A DNA stretch of 64,000 bases from Geoalkalibacter subterraneus (lineage in GTDB: Bacteria > Desulfobacterota > Desulfuromonadia > Desulfuromonadales > Geoalkalibacteraceae), in the NCBI RefSeq assembly GCF_000827125.1, contig NZ_CP010311.1, forward strand, positions 372,001 to 436,000, read 5' to 3'. Made by a program: the position numbers and the translations under genes. The notes beneath the pieces are model-generated. The model worked only from the letters and a program-made list of their open reading frames with translations. It had not been told where the DNA came from and ran no database searches. This document shows, piece by piece, positions 53,768-63,786 of the stretch. The first letter of the stretch is position 1. Every line of letters starts with the position of its first letter.

Positions 53768-54487
53768 TCAGGACTCCAGGTTCAGGAAGGCCAGGGTCGT
53801 CTCCAGCGTGCGGTTGATAATCTGCTCGGGATCCACGCCTCCTTCGGCAAGCGCCTGTTGGGCCACGCTCAGCTCGCCTACGGTGCTGTGAAAATGAGCG
53901 TCGCTGCCCACGGTGACCGGGGTGCCATGCGCTGCACAGAAGTGAGCGAGCTGCCGGCAGTTGTGGTCGCTGCCGATGCGGCTGATGATAAAGGAGGAAT
54001 TGTTGAATTCCAGGGCGGTGCCGGTTTTGGCGGCGTGTTCGGCCACCGCCTCCAGGTCGAGGGGTACCGAGGGGTTGCCCGGATGGGAGATGATCTTGAT
54101 TTGCGGCCGGTCCATAATGGCCAGAAGAATCTCCGTGTTCTGCGCGGCATTGCCGACCGGCGAGCAGTCCTCGTGAAAGCCGGCCATCACCACGTCGAGC
54201 TTGGGCAGCACATCGTCAGGAAGGTCGATCTCTCCCGCCCCCATGATGTTGGCTTCGGCGCCACGCAGCACGCGGACTCCATAAAGGACTTCGGGGACAA
54301 AGCGCAGAGCGTGGAAGTGGTAGGGGTGCGGACCGCCGGGAAGCGCCGGACCATGGTCGGTCAGCGCAATGCCGCGAAGGCCTTTTTCGGCTGCGGCGCG
54401 GGCGATTTCATCCACCGTGCTGTAGGCATGGCCGGAAGCAATGGTATGGATATGCAGGTCGGCTTGCAGTTTGAGAGTTGAAACCAT
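53768..54487 (-). CDS. PHP-domain phosphoesterase (YcdX-like)
   Basis: A 239-residue metal-dependent hydrolase of the PHP superfamily. Metal-binding motifs are visible in order: ADLHIHTIASGHAYS, GIALTDHGPALPG, RGAEANIM, AGFHEDCSP, ISHPGNP and VGSDAHFHSTVG. Related YcdX proteins are trinuclear-zinc phosphatases. ATG 54487 has AAGGA about 10 bases upstream and places the first motif near the N-terminus; an ATG 10 codons earlier is possible. Natural substrate is unknown. Confidence 0.88.
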   Translation of the reverse strand: MVSTLKLQADLHIHTIASGHAYSTVDEIARAAAEKGLRGIALTDHGPALPGGPHPYHFHALRFVPEVLYGVRVLRGAEANIMGAGEIDLPDDVLPKLDVVMAGFHEDCSPVGNAAQNTEILLAIMDRPQIKIISHPGNPSVPLDLEAVAEHAAKTGTALEFNNSSFIISRIGSDHNCRQLAHFCAAHGTPVTVGSDAHFHSTVGELSVAQQALAEGGVDPEQIINRTLETTLAFLNLES

Positions 54488-54723
54488 AGGTAGAGCATCC
54501 TTGTTGATTTGATTCATGCGCGGGAGCGTTCCGCACCAGGGGGACTGACCCGGAACTGAATCGTTATCCCGTTAGAATAGCACATTGCTGCCCCCAGGGC
54601 CTACCCTTGTCGCGGTTTGGCGGTGACGCAAGAGTTAAAAGATGTTGAGGGATAGCAGGCAATTGTGCTAAATTTCAAACTTTTCCCACATCAGTTTTTC
54701 TCTATCGTCTGGAAATTCATTTC

Positions 54724-57246
54724 ATGGCTTACGAAAATATCCTGCCCCATGTCTCCCGTCCCTCGCGCTATCTCGGGGGAGAGGTGGGAAGCATTATCAA
54801 GAACCCGGAACAGGTGGAACTCTCCATCGCCCTGGCCTTCCCCGATGTCTACGAAGTCGGGATGAGCCATCTGGGATATGCCATTCTCTATCATATTCTC
54901 AACCAGCACTCCTGGCTCGCTGCGGAGCGGGTCTATGCGCCCTGGCCCGATATGGAGGAGCAGCTGCGGCAGGCCGGTGAACCGCTGCGCAGCCTGGAAA
55001 CCGAGCGGCCTTTGAGCCGTTTCGATATTATCGGATTCACCCTGCAGTACGAGTTGTCCTATACCAACCTGGTGACCATGCTGGACCTGGCTTCGGTTCC
55101 GCGCCGCCGGGATCAGCGCAGCGCCGACCACCCGCTGATTGTGGTGGGCGGCCCCTGTGCCTTCAACCCGGAGCCGTTGGCTGATTTTTTTGACTGCGCG
55201 GTGATCGGCGACGGCGAGGAGGCTCTGCCGGAGCTGTGCCGGGCGGTCAGAGCTTCGAAAGAGGCGGGTGAGGACCGTGCCCGCCTGCTGCAGCGCCTGG
55301 CGCGCATCGAAGGGGTCTATGTCCCGTCGCTCTATACCGTCTCCTATCGGAAGGACGGCTGTGTGGCCTCCATTATTGCTTCTCCTGGCACTCCGGAGCG
55401 TGTGCGGCGCCGTTTTCTGGCGGACCTCAACGCCTCCTCCTTTCCCGTGCGGCCGGTAGTGCCGACCATGAATACGGTGCACGACCGTGTGGCGGTAGAG
55501 ATCGCGCGCGGCTGCACCCGCGGCTGCCGCTTCTGTCAGGCCGGCTACATCTATCGTCCGGTGCGTGAGCGCGACCCCGCTCGTATTGTGGAGATTATCG
55601 AAAAATCCCTGGCCTTCGCCGGACAGGAGGAGGTTTCCCTGCTTTCTCTCTCCAGCGGTGATTACGGCTGTATTGAGCCGCTGCTCAAGAACCTGATGAC
55701 GCGCTTTGCCGACAGCCAGGTGGCGGTATCGCTGCCGAGCCTGCGGGTGGGGTCTTTGACTCCTGAATTGATGGAGGAGATCCGCAGGGTGCGCAAGACC
55801 GGCTTTACTCTGGCGCCTGAAGCCGGCAGCGAACGCCTGCGTCAGGTGATCAACAAGGGGATTGATGCCGAGGATCTGGTTGAGGCAACGGCCACAGCCT
55901 TTTCTCTGGGGTGGCGCCTGGTCAAGCTCTACTTCATGCTGGGCCTGCCTACCGAGACCGACGAGGATCTGGAGCAGATTATCGATCTGGCGGTACGGGT
56001 CAAGCGCTCCGGGCGGGGCTCGCAGGGCGGTGCAGACGTCAATGTTTCGGTTTCGACCTTTGTGCCCAAGCCCCATACCCCCTTTCAGTGGGAAGCCCAG
56101 ATCGGGTTGGCCGAGACGCGGCGGCGCCAGAATCTGCTGCGCGATAAGCTGCGGGCAAAAAAGCTGCGCATGAAGTGGCACACCGCCGAAATGTCGTTTC
56201 TGGAAGGTGTCTTCGCCCGCGGCGACCGCCGTCTGGGCGCGGTCATCGCCCGTGCCGTCGACCTGGGGTGCCGTTTCGATGGCTGGGACGATCAGTTTGA
56301 TTTCGCCCGCTGGCAGCAGGCTTTTGCCGATTGCGGCATAGAGCCCGCCTGGTATCTGCGTGAGCGCACAGAAGATGAAGTGCTGCCCTGGGATCATATC
56401 GATTGTGGCGTGAGCCGCTCCTTTTTTCTGCAGGAGCGGCGGCGGGCCCTGGGGCTTGAGACGACTCCCGATTGCCGCGGCGGAGTCTGTACCGCCTGCG
56501 GAGTCTGTGATTTTCAGCAGGTGTACCCGCGCCTGCACGATGCCGCCGCTCTCGAAGAGGGATCCGCCGGAGCTACTGCCCCGACGGCACCTGCCGGAGA
56601 GGAGAATCGCTGCAAGCTGCGCCTGCGTGTTGCCAAAACCGGCAAGGGGCGCTTCGTGGGCCATCTGGAGTTCATGGGTCTGTTTAACCGGGCCGTCCGG
56701 CGTGCGGGCCTGCCGGTGCGCTATTCTCAAGGCTTTCACCCCCACCCGCGCATCTCCTACAGCGAGGCTCTGCCCCATGGTATGGAAAGCGAGGCGGAGA
56801 TCATCGACCTTGATCTGGGTCGGCCGGTGGCGGCCCGGGAGGCGGCGGCCGGGATCAATGCACGCCTGCCCGCCGGGTTCCAAGTGCATGAAGCCGCGCT
56901 TCTGGACTGGCGCAATCCGTCACCATCGGCTAGTATTGACTGTACGGTTTATCGGCTGGAGTGCGCGAGCAGCGATGACGGCCAACTGAGTGAGCGGATC
57001 TCCTCTTTTCTCACCGCGGACACTGTTCCGGCGACCCGCATGAAAAAGGGGCGCGCGGTGGAGGTGGATCTGCGTCCCGGCGTCAGGTCGGTGCGACTTG
57101 AGGCGGGAACGCTTTATCTCGAAATGACCCACGGCAGCCCTCTGCCGGTGGCCGCTCATCTGCTCGAATGCGACGAAGATCGCATTCGCGGGCTGGTGCC
57201 GCGCAAAATCGGGGTGGTCCTCAAAGGGACGGGTGACGACATATGA
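54724..57246 (+). CDS. Radical SAM protein (TIGR03960 type) fused to DUF2344
   Basis: An 840-residue two-part protein. The N-terminal ~600 residues are a B12-binding-like/radical SAM type: FPDVYEVGMSHLGYAILYHI at the front, then the cluster motif CTRGCRFCQAGYIYRP near residue 263. The C-terminal ~210 residues are DUF2344 (TIGR03936): LRVAKTGKGRFVGHLEFMGL and RYSQGFHPHPRISYSEALP. In some bacteria these are separate genes. The protein is consistently found next to RNase G, as here, and a tRNA or rRNA-related modification is plausible, but the reaction is not known to me. Confidence 0.93.
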   Translation: MAYENILPHVSRPSRYLGGEVGSIIKNPEQVELSIALAFPDVYEVGMSHLGYAILYHILNQHSWLAAERVYAPWPDMEEQLRQAGEPLRSLETERPLSRFDIIGFTLQYELSYTNLVTMLDLASVPRRRDQRSADHPLIVVGGPCAFNPEPLADFFDCAVIGDGEEALPELCRAVRASKEAGEDRARLLQRLARIEGVYVPSLYTVSYRKDGCVASIIASPGTPERVRRRFLADLNASSFPVRPVVPTMNTVHDRVAVEIARGCTRGCRFCQAGYIYRPVRERDPARIVEIIEKSLAFAGQEEVSLLSLSSGDYGCIEPLLKNLMTRFADSQVAVSLPSLRVGSLTPELMEEIRRVRKTGFTLAPEAGSERLRQVINKGIDAEDLVEATATAFSLGWRLVKLYFMLGLPTETDEDLEQIIDLAVRVKRSGRGSQGGADVNVSVSTFVPKPHTPFQWEAQIGLAETRRRQNLLRDKLRAKKLRMKWHTAEMSFLEGVFARGDRRLGAVIARAVDLGCRFDGWDDQFDFARWQQAFADCGIEPAWYLRERTEDEVLPWDHIDCGVSRSFFLQERRRALGLETTPDCRGGVCTACGVCDFQQVYPRLHDAAALEEGSAGATAPTAPAGEENRCKLRLRVAKTGKGRFVGHLEFMGLFNRAVRRAGLPVRYSQGFHPHPRISYSEALPHGMESEAEIIDLDLGRPVAAREAAAGINARLPAGFQVHEAALLDWRNPSPSASIDCTVYRLECASSDDGQLSERISSFLTADTVPATRMKKGRAVEVDLRPGVRSVRLEAGTLYLEMTHGSPLPVAAHLLECDEDRIRGLVPRKIGVVLKGTGDDI

Positions 57247-57309
57247 GATTTTCATCTTTTACGGATATTGCGAGACTTTTATATTTTTGCGTGATTGGAA
57301 GGAGTTCTT

Positions 57310-58830
57310 ATGACCAAGGAACTGGTCATCAACACCACCTCCCAGGAAACGCGGGTGGCGCTGCTGGAGAACGGCCATATCGCCGAACTCTATATCGAGC
57401 GTTCCCGCGAGCGGGGGATTGTGGGAAACATTTACAAGGGTCGGGTGATTCGCGTTTTACCCGGGATGCAGGCGGCTTTTGTCGACATTGGTCTTGAGAA
57501 AGCGGCTTTTCTCTATGTCGCTGACGTTTTTGACGAGGTCGAAGCGGTCGAGCAGTTCATCGATGACGGCAACCACGTCTCCCCGCCGGCGAGCGAGGAG
57601 GACGATGGGGAAGAGATAAGGGTCCTGCCCCCTATCGAGGATCTGCTGCAGGAAGGGCAGGAGATCCTGGTGCAGGTGGCCAAGGAGCCCATCGGCACCA
57701 AGGGTGCGCGTATCACGTCCCATATCTCCCTGCCGGGACGCAACCTGGTGTATATGCCGACCGTCGACCACGTGGGGATTTCCCGCCGCATCGAGTGCGA
57801 AGAGGAGAAGGATCGCCTGCGTGAACTGGTCGAGCAGATCCGTCCGGAGGGGTCCGGGTTTATCGTGCGCACCGCCGCGGAAAACAAGAGCTCCGAGGAT
57901 CTGACTCTCGACATGGAGTTTCTGCTCAATCTCTGGCAGGATATCTGCCGGCGCAAGGACGGCAGCGGCGCCCCTTCTCTCATCCATTCCGAACTCGATG
58001 TCATCTGCAAGGTGGTGCGCGACGTGTTGACCGAGGATGTGCGGCGCATCGTGATCGACTCGAAGGAAGAATACGACAAGGTGGTGCGCTTCATCGATAC
58101 TTTCATGCCCAGGCTGCGCTATTCCATCGAACTCTATACCGATGAAGAGCCTATTTTTGACGCCTTCGGTCTCGAGGTCGAGATTGCGCGGGCCCTGGGG
58201 CGCAAGGTGTGGCTTAAAAGCGGCGGCTACATCATCATAGAGCAGACCGAGGCGCTGGTGGCGGTCGATGTCAATACCGGCCGCTACGTCGGCAAGCACA
58301 ATCTCGAGGATACCATCCTCAAGACCAACCTCGAAGCGGTCAAGGAGATTGCCTTTCAGCTGCGGCTGCGCAACATCGGCGGGTTGATCATCATCGATTT
58401 CATCGATATGGAAAAAGAGCCGCACCGTGAAAAGGTCTATGCCGCTCTGCTCGATGCCCTGAAGAACGATAAGAGCAAGACCAATATCCTCAAGATCTCC
58501 GAACTCGGGCTGGTGGAGATGACCCGTCAGCGGGTGCGCGAAAGCATCGGACGCACCCTGTGCGAGTCCTGCCCCTACTGCGAGGGCAAGGGGTATATCA
58601 AGAGCCGCCCGACGCTGGCTTATGAAATCTTCCGCGAACTGCGGCGGGAACTCAAAGACCTGGAGGAGAGTGCGGTCAATGTGGTGGTGCACCCCGATGT
58701 GGCCGCCATTCTCTATGACGAGGAGCGTCTGGGGATCGAAGAGCTGGAATTGCGCTTCGGCAAAAAAATCACGGTGGTCGCCCGGCCGGTGTTTCATCAG
58801 GAGCAGTTCGAGATTCTGCCCGGCGCATGA
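57310..58830 (+). CDS. rng: Ribonuclease G (RNase E/G family)
   Basis: A 506-residue endoribonuclease for rRNA and mRNA processing. The S1-like RNA-binding domain lies near residues 35-90 (GNIYKGRVIRVLPGMQAAFVD). Catalytic aspartates are in VAVDVNTGRYVG near residue 320 and IIIDFIDM near residue 362. The zinc-link cysteines CPYCEGKG are near residue 425. ATG 57310 has GGAAGGAG directly upstream. It follows the radical SAM gene by 63 bases and precedes the rplU promoter. Confidence 0.96.
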   Translation: MTKELVINTTSQETRVALLENGHIAELYIERSRERGIVGNIYKGRVIRVLPGMQAAFVDIGLEKAAFLYVADVFDEVEAVEQFIDDGNHVSPPASEEDDGEEIRVLPPIEDLLQEGQEILVQVAKEPIGTKGARITSHISLPGRNLVYMPTVDHVGISRRIECEEEKDRLRELVEQIRPEGSGFIVRTAAENKSSEDLTLDMEFLLNLWQDICRRKDGSGAPSLIHSELDVICKVVRDVLTEDVRRIVIDSKEEYDKVVRFIDTFMPRLRYSIELYTDEEPIFDAFGLEVEIARALGRKVWLKSGGYIIIEQTEALVAVDVNTGRYVGKHNLEDTILKTNLEAVKEIAFQLRLRNIGGLIIIDFIDMEKEPHREKVYAALLDALKNDKSKTNILKISELGLVEMTRQRVRESIGRTLCESCPYCEGKGYIKSRPTLAYEIFRELRRELKDLEESAVNVVVHPDVAAILYDEERLGIEELELRFGKKITVVARPVFHQEQFEILPGA

Positions 58831-58836
58831 AAATCC

Positions 58837-58865
58837 TTGACATCGCCCTGACAATGGGATATTTT
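58837..58865 (+). promoter_or_regulatory. Sigma-70 promoter of rplU-rpmA
   Basis: A perfect -35 TTGACA (58837-58842), a 17-base spacer and -10 TATTTT (58860-58865). It lies just after the rng stop and about 50 bases before rplU. Confidence 0.7.
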
Positions 58866-58918
58866 CCAGCGTTCTGAAAAGTAAATTATCATGACGCTGA
58901 GAGCGAGGTGAAAGCACT

Positions 58919-59227
58919 ATGTACGCTGTTGTAAAGACCGGAGGAAAACAGTACAAAGTTTCCGAAGGCGATCTGGTAAAGGTCGAAAAACTCGTGGGTG
59001 CGGTGGGTGATGCCATCGAACTTGATGAAGTCCTCATGGTCGGCGGTGAAGAGGTTAAAGTCGGAACACCTCTGCTGCAGGGCGCGAAAGTCAAGGCGCG
59101 GATTGTTGAACAGGACAAGGACAAGAAGATCCTGGTGTTCAAATCCAAGCGGCGCCAGGGCTATCGCAAGCTCAACGGGCACCGTCAACCCATTACCCGC
59201 CTGAAGATCACGGGCATCGAAGCATAA
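58919..59227 (+). CDS. rplU: 50S ribosomal protein L21
   Basis: A 102-residue large-subunit protein. MYAVVKTGGKQYKVSEGDLV at the start and SKRRQGYRKLNGHRQP near the end are diagnostic. GAGGTG lies upstream of ATG. First gene of the rplU-rpmA pair. Confidence 0.98.
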   Translation: MYAVVKTGGKQYKVSEGDLVKVEKLVGAVGDAIELDEVLMVGGEEVKVGTPLLQGAKVKARIVEQDKDKKILVFKSKRRQGYRKLNGHRQPITRLKITGIEA

Positions 59228-59246
59228 GATTCAAGGAGGTTGATCC

Positions 59247-59501
59247 ATGGCTCATAAAAAAGGGGTCGGCAGTACCCGTAATGGACGCGACAGCGCAGGT
59301 AAACGTCTCGGCGTCAAGCGCTTCGGCGGTGAGCAGGTGACCGCCGGTTCGATTCTGGTGCGCCAGCGCGGCACCACTTTCCACCCGGGAGACAATGTCG
59401 GTGTCGGCAAGGACTACACCCTGTTCGCCCTGATTGACGGCGTGGTGAAGTTCGAGCGCAAGGACCGCGATCGTAAGAAGATCAGCGTCCACGCGGCCTG
59501 A
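59247..59501 (+). CDS. rpmA: 50S ribosomal protein L27
   Basis: An 84-residue protein: [20 protein letters not shown] and the family signature [19 protein letters not shown]. It has no N-terminal extension of the Firmicutes type that needs proteolytic removal. AAGGAGG lies upstream. A terminator follows before obgE. Confidence 0.98.
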   Translation: MAHKKGVGSTRNGRDSAGKRLGVKRFGGEQVTAGSILVRQRGTTFHPGDNVGVGKDYTLFALIDGVVKFERKDRDRKKISVHAA

Positions 59502-59524
59502 TTCCGTCCCAAAATTCAACAGGA

Positions 59525-59560
59525 AAGCCCGGTTCCGACACAGGATGCCGGGCTTTTTTT
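59525..59560 (+). terminator. Rho-independent terminator after rpmA
   Basis: AAGCCCGG (59525-59532) pairs with CCGGGCTT (59548-59555), leading into a T tract. It separates the ribosomal pair from obgE. Confidence 0.85.
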
Positions 59561-59585
59561 CTTGTAGACAGACTACGGATTACCC

Positions 59586-60617
59586 ATGCACTTTGTCGAT
59601 GAAGTCAAGATACATGTCAAAGCCGGCGATGGCGGCCGCGGCTGCATGTCGTTCCGCCGCGAAAAATTTATTCCCAAGGGCGGTCCCGACGGCGGTGACG
59701 GCGGCAATGGCGGAGACGTCTATTTCGAGGTGGATTCAGGCTGCTCCACCCTCATGGACTTCCGCTACAAAGCTCACTACAAGGCCGGCCGCGGCGGCCA
59801 TGGCATGGGCAAGAACATGCACGGGCGCGGCGGCGAGGACCTGGTACTCAAGGTGCCGCCCGGCACGCTGGTCTATGATGCGGAAACCGGCGAACGGCTG
59901 GCTGACCTGACCGAGCCTGGAGAAAAGCGCCTGCTTCTCAAGGGGGGGCTTGGCGGCCGCGGCAACGCGCGCTTCGCAACCAGCACCAACCGTGCGCCGC
60001 GTCATTGTCAGCCCGGCACCCCCGGTGAAGAGCGCACCCTGCGCCTCGAATTGAAGCTGCTGGCCGATGTCGGGTTGGTGGGGCTGCCCAATGCGGGCAA
60101 GTCGACGCTGATTTCCGCCGTTTCGGCGGCGCGCCCCAAAATTGCCGACTATCCCTTCACCACCCTGGTGCCCAATCTGGGGGTGGTGCAGTATGGCGGC
60201 TTTAAAAGTTTTGTGATGGCCGATATCCCGGGGCTGATCGAGGGCGCTTCCGAGGGGCAGGGGCTGGGGACCCGTTTTCTGCGCCACGTGGAACGCACCG
60301 GCTTGATTCTGCACCTCCTGGACCTGCTGCCCTCTGAAGGGGGTGACCCGCTGGAGCATTTCGATCTGATCAATCGCGAACTGGCGCGGCACAGCGATGA
60401 ACTGGCCGGCAAGAGCCAGATCGTCGTGCTGACCAAGCTCGATGTGACCGAGGTGCGCGAAATGGTGCCGCACTACGCAGAGCTGTTCCGGGAGCGCGGT
60501 TTTGAAACTTTCGCTGTTTCGGCGGTAACCGGAGAGGGGGTTGATCGCCTGGTGGCCGCGGTCGGAGCGCGGATTGACGAGCGCAGGACGGCTGAAGAAG
60601 GCGCTGCGCAGTCTTGA
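59586..60617 (+). CDS. obgE: GTPase ObgE/CgtA
   Basis: A 343-residue essential ribosome-assembly GTPase. The glycine-rich Obg fold fills residues 1-158 ([27 protein letters not shown]). The G domain has GLPNAGKST near residue 166, [10 protein letters not shown] near residue 213 and LTKLD near residue 281. It ends shortly after the G domain, with no C-terminal extension beyond a short tail. proB begins just downstream. Confidence 0.97.
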   Translation: MHFVDEVKIHVKAGDGGRGCMSFRREKFIPKGGPDGGDGGNGGDVYFEVDSGCSTLMDFRYKAHYKAGRGGHGMGKNMHGRGGEDLVLKVPPGTLVYDAETGERLADLTEPGEKRLLLKGGLGGRGNARFATSTNRAPRHCQPGTPGEERTLRLELKLLADVGLVGLPNAGKSTLISAVSAARPKIADYPFTTLVPNLGVVQYGGFKSFVMADIPGLIEGASEGQGLGTRFLRHVERTGLILHLLDLLPSEGGDPLEHFDLINRELARHSDELAGKSQIVVLTKLDVTEVREMVPHYAELFRERGFETFAVSAVTGEGVDRLVAAVGARIDERRTAEEGAAQS

Positions 60618-60685
60618 CTCGGAGGAAACGCGCGGCTAAGATGACGCTCCTCTGCGAGACCATCAATTTTCCGGACTCTTCCGCT

Positions 60686-61825
60686 ATGCGCCCACATCTT
60701 CTTCGCCGCGTCCGCCGCGTGGTGGTTAAAATCGGCAGTAATGTCATCTCTGATTCCGACGGCCTCCTGCTGCCGCGCATGGAAGCGCTCTGCCGTGATG
60801 TCGCCCAGCTGCACAGGCGCGGAATCGAGGTGATTCTGGTCTCCTCGGGGTCCGTTTCGGCAGGCAAGGGGGTGCTCGGCATCACCGGCCGCCCGCAGAC
60901 CATCCCCCTCAAGCAGGCTGCGGCCGCCATAGGCCAGCCGCGACTGATGCGGGCGTACAAAGAGTATTTCCACGCTGAGCAACTGCAGGTGGCCCAGGTG
61001 CTGCTCACGCGGGACGACCTTGCCAATCGGCGGCGCTATCTCAACGCGCGCAACACCTTGCTGACTCTGCTTGACTTCAGCGTCATCCCCATCATCAATG
61101 AGAACGATACGGTCGTGGTGGAGGAGATCCGCTTCGGCGACAATGACAACCTTTCCGCCATGGTCACCACTCTTCTCGAGGCCGACCTGCTGGTGATCCT
61201 CTCCGACGTGAGCGGACTTTACGATCGGGATCCCCGCACCCACGGCGATGCCTGTCTCATCCCCCTGGTGGAACGTATTGATGAAAAAATCGAGGCCATG
61301 GCCGGGGGGGAAGGTTCGGTGCGTGGTACCGGAGGGATGGCGACCAAGATCAGAGCCGCAAAGCGTGCGGCCCTTAACGGCATTGCCAGCCTCATCGTCA
61401 GCGGGATGGAGAATTCAATTCTTCAACGGGTGTTTGACGGCGAGGAGCTTGGCACCTATTTTCTGCCAGCACGCGACCGGATGACGGCACGCAAGCATTG
61501 GATTGCCTTCACTAAAAAACCGCGCGGCAAGCTGCTGGTCGATGCCGGCGCCCGCCAGGCGCTGGTAGAGGGGGGCAAGAGTCTTCTCCCCTCTGGCGTC
61601 AGAAAGGTCGAAGGGCGTTTTGAGCGGGGAGATTCGGTGCGGTTGTGCGATCTGGACGGGGTCGAGTTCGCCAAGGGCGTGATCGGCTACAATCTGAGCG
61701 AACTGACGCGGATCATGGGGAAAAAAAGCTCTGAAATCGAAACGATCCTGGGATATAAGTATGGCGATGAGGTGATTCACCGCGACAACCTTGTGATTAC
61801 CGCCGGGCCCGAAGACGAAGAATGA
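60686..61825 (+). CDS. proB: Glutamate 5-kinase
   Basis: First step of proline synthesis, ATP-dependent phosphorylation of glutamate. About 379 residues: amino-acid-kinase domain ([42 protein letters not shown] near residue 136, [12 protein letters not shown]) followed by a C-terminal PUA domain from about residue 282. I start at ATG 60686, which matches the usual N-terminus MRxxLLxxVRR. Upstream in-frame starts at 60641 and 60614 would add 15-24 residues, and only the first has a distant GGAGG. Confidence 0.95.
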   Translation: MRPHLLRRVRRVVVKIGSNVISDSDGLLLPRMEALCRDVAQLHRRGIEVILVSSGSVSAGKGVLGITGRPQTIPLKQAAAAIGQPRLMRAYKEYFHAEQLQVAQVLLTRDDLANRRRYLNARNTLLTLLDFSVIPIINENDTVVVEEIRFGDNDNLSAMVTTLLEADLLVILSDVSGLYDRDPRTHGDACLIPLVERIDEKIEAMAGGEGSVRGTGGMATKIRAAKRAALNGIASLIVSGMENSILQRVFDGEELGTYFLPARDRMTARKHWIAFTKKPRGKLLVDAGARQALVEGGKSLLPSGVRKVEGRFERGDSVRLCDLDGVEFAKGVIGYNLSELTRIMGKKSSEIETILGYKYGDEVIHRDNLVITAGPEDEE

Positions 61826-61863
61826 CTCAAGGGAAGAAGCCGGTGCTGGAAGGAGAATGCTCA

Positions 61864-63117
61864 ATGACGCTTGCCCAACAGATGCTGACCCTGGCGCACG
61901 AAGCGAAGGAGGCGGCCCGTGTTCTGGCCAATCAGTCTTCGGCCGTCAAGAACGATGTTCTCCGGGCCATGGCCGATGGTCTGGAGCGGGAGATGCCGGC
62001 GCTGATCGAGGAGAACGAGAAGGATCTGGCGGCGACCCGCGAACGGGACCTGGCTCCGGCCATGGTGGATCGCCTGGTGCTTGACGAGAAGCGCATTCGC
62101 GCCATGGCCGACGGCTTGCGCGAAGTGGCGGCGTTGCCTGATCCGGTGGGCGAGGTGACCCGTATGTGGCGGCGCCCCAACGGGCTGCAGGTGGGGCAGG
62201 TGCGCATCCCTCTCGGGGTGATCGGCATCATCTACGAGTCGCGCCCCAATGTGACGGCCGACGCTGCGGGCCTGTGTCTTAAAAGCGGCAACGCCGTGGT
62301 GCTGCGTGGCGGATCGGAAGCGATTCACTCCAACACGGCGATCGGTGCCGTGTTGCGCAGGGAGCTGGAACGTTACAATTTACCCGCTGCCGCCGTGCAG
62401 GTCGTGACGACCACGGAGCGTGCGGCGGTGCTCGAGCTGCTGAAGCTTGAAGAGGAGATCGACCTGATCATCCCGCGCGGCGGCGAGGGGCTGATCCGCT
62501 TCGTCTCGGAGAATTCACGCATTCCCGTGATCAAGCACTACAAGGGTGTCTGTCATACCTATGTCGACGCCGATGCCGACTTCGAGATGGCGGAAAAGAT
62601 CTGCATCAACGCCAAGGTTCAGCGTCCGGGCGTGTGCAACGCCATGGAAACGCTGCTGATTCACAAGGATATCGCCGAAACCTTCGTACCCCGCATTGCC
62701 CAGGCGATGCGCGCCGAGGGCGTGGAAATGCGCGGCTGCCCGATCACCCGCGAGTTCGCCGAGGTGAAAGAGGCGACCGACGAGGACTGGGGGGCGGAGT
62801 ATCTCGACCTCATCCTCGCGGTGCGTGTGGTTGAGGATATGGACGAGGCGATGGATCATATCGCCCGCTACGGCTCCCTGCACACCGAGGTGATCGTGAC
62901 GCGCGACTACCGCAACAGCCAGCGCTTTCTGCGCGAGGTCAATTCGAGCGTGGTCATGATCAACGCATCTTCGCGCTTTTCCGACGGGAACCAGTTCGGG
63001 CTCGGGGCCGAAATCGGCATTTCCACCACCAAGCTGCATTCCTTCGGCCCCATGGGGCTCGAAGACCTGACCACCCGTAAATTTGTCGTGATGGGTGACG
63101 GGCAGGTGCGCGAATAG
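61864..63117 (+). CDS. proA: Glutamate-5-semialdehyde dehydrogenase
   Basis: Second proline step, NADPH reduction of gamma-glutamyl phosphate. 417 residues. Landmarks: [48 protein letters not shown], and the catalytic cysteine in [14 protein letters not shown] near residue 258. [20 protein letters not shown] comes near the end. ATG 61864 has AAGGAGAA upstream; an ATG at 61822 overlapping proB is less likely. nadD follows directly. Confidence 0.96.
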   Translation: MTLAQQMLTLAHEAKEAARVLANQSSAVKNDVLRAMADGLEREMPALIEENEKDLAATRERDLAPAMVDRLVLDEKRIRAMADGLREVAALPDPVGEVTRMWRRPNGLQVGQVRIPLGVIGIIYESRPNVTADAAGLCLKSGNAVVLRGGSEAIHSNTAIGAVLRRELERYNLPAAAVQVVTTTERAAVLELLKLEEEIDLIIPRGGEGLIRFVSENSRIPVIKHYKGVCHTYVDADADFEMAEKICINAKVQRPGVCNAMETLLIHKDIAETFVPRIAQAMRAEGVEMRGCPITREFAEVKEATDEDWGAEYLDLILAVRVVEDMDEAMDHIARYGSLHTEVIVTRDYRNSQRFLREVNSSVVMINASSRFSDGNQFGLGAEIGISTTKLHSFGPMGLEDLTTRKFVVMGDGQVRE

Positions 63118-63127
63118 GAGTGGTTCG

Positions 63128-63775
63128 ATGCGTGTCGGGATTCTGGGGGGGACATTCAACCCGATCCATGTGGCGCATCTGCGCATCGCGGAAGAAGTTC
63201 GCGAGGCCTGCGCGCTGGACCAGGTCCTGTTTATTCCGGCAGCCGCCCCGCCGCACAAAAAGGTGAGCGGCCAAACTGCCTTTGATCATCGTCTGGCGAT
63301 GGTGGAGGCCGCCATCGAGGATAACCCCTGGTTTGCCGCCAGCGATCTCGAAAGTCGGCGCAGCGGCAAGAGTTATTCCGTGCACACCCTGGATATTCTG
63401 CGGGCGGAGTACCCTGATAACGAGTATTTTTTTATCATGGGGATGGACTCCTTTCGCGAGATTTCCAGCTGGCGCGAGTACGGCAGGCTGTTCGAGCTCT
63501 GTCACATTGTGGTAACGGCGCGTCCCGGCAGTCAGGGCGGCTCACCGCTTGATCTCCTTCCAGTTGCGGACCGCAATGAGTTCTGCTATGATGGCGCCTT
63601 CCGCGGACTGGTGCATCGCTCCGGTTTTACAATTGTTTTCGTGGAAGAGACATTTCTTGACATTTCATCGACCCGTATCCGGGATTTGTGTCGGGATCAA
63701 CGCTCGGTTCGATACCTGGTTCCACCTGCGGTCGAGCAATACATAAGCCATTTTGCCCTTTACCGGGCCTCGTGA
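63128..63775 (+). CDS. nadD: Nicotinate-nucleotide adenylyltransferase
   Basis: Forms deamido-NAD from nicotinate mononucleotide and ATP. A 215-residue nucleotidyltransferase: GILGGTFNPIHVAHLRIAEE (GTFxPxHxxH), MGMDSFREISSWREY near residue 110, and the C-terminal ISSTRIR motif near residue 184. ATG 63128 has AGGAG eight bases upstream, just past the proA stop. Confidence 0.96.
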   Translation: MRVGILGGTFNPIHVAHLRIAEEVREACALDQVLFIPAAAPPHKKVSGQTAFDHRLAMVEAAIEDNPWFAASDLESRRSGKSYSVHTLDILRAEYPDNEYFFIMGMDSFREISSWREYGRLFELCHIVVTARPGSQGGSPLDLLPVADRNEFCYDGAFRGLVHRSGFTIVFVEETFLDISSTRIRDLCRDQRSVRYLVPPAVEQYISHFALYRAS

Positions 63776-63786
63776 GGATTTTGATT

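Noticed and set aside
54691-56889. A 732-codon antisense frame over the radical SAM gene
   Set aside because: Same reason: the plus-strand gene has full family motifs, while the antisense product is Gln/Arg/Ala-rich with none.
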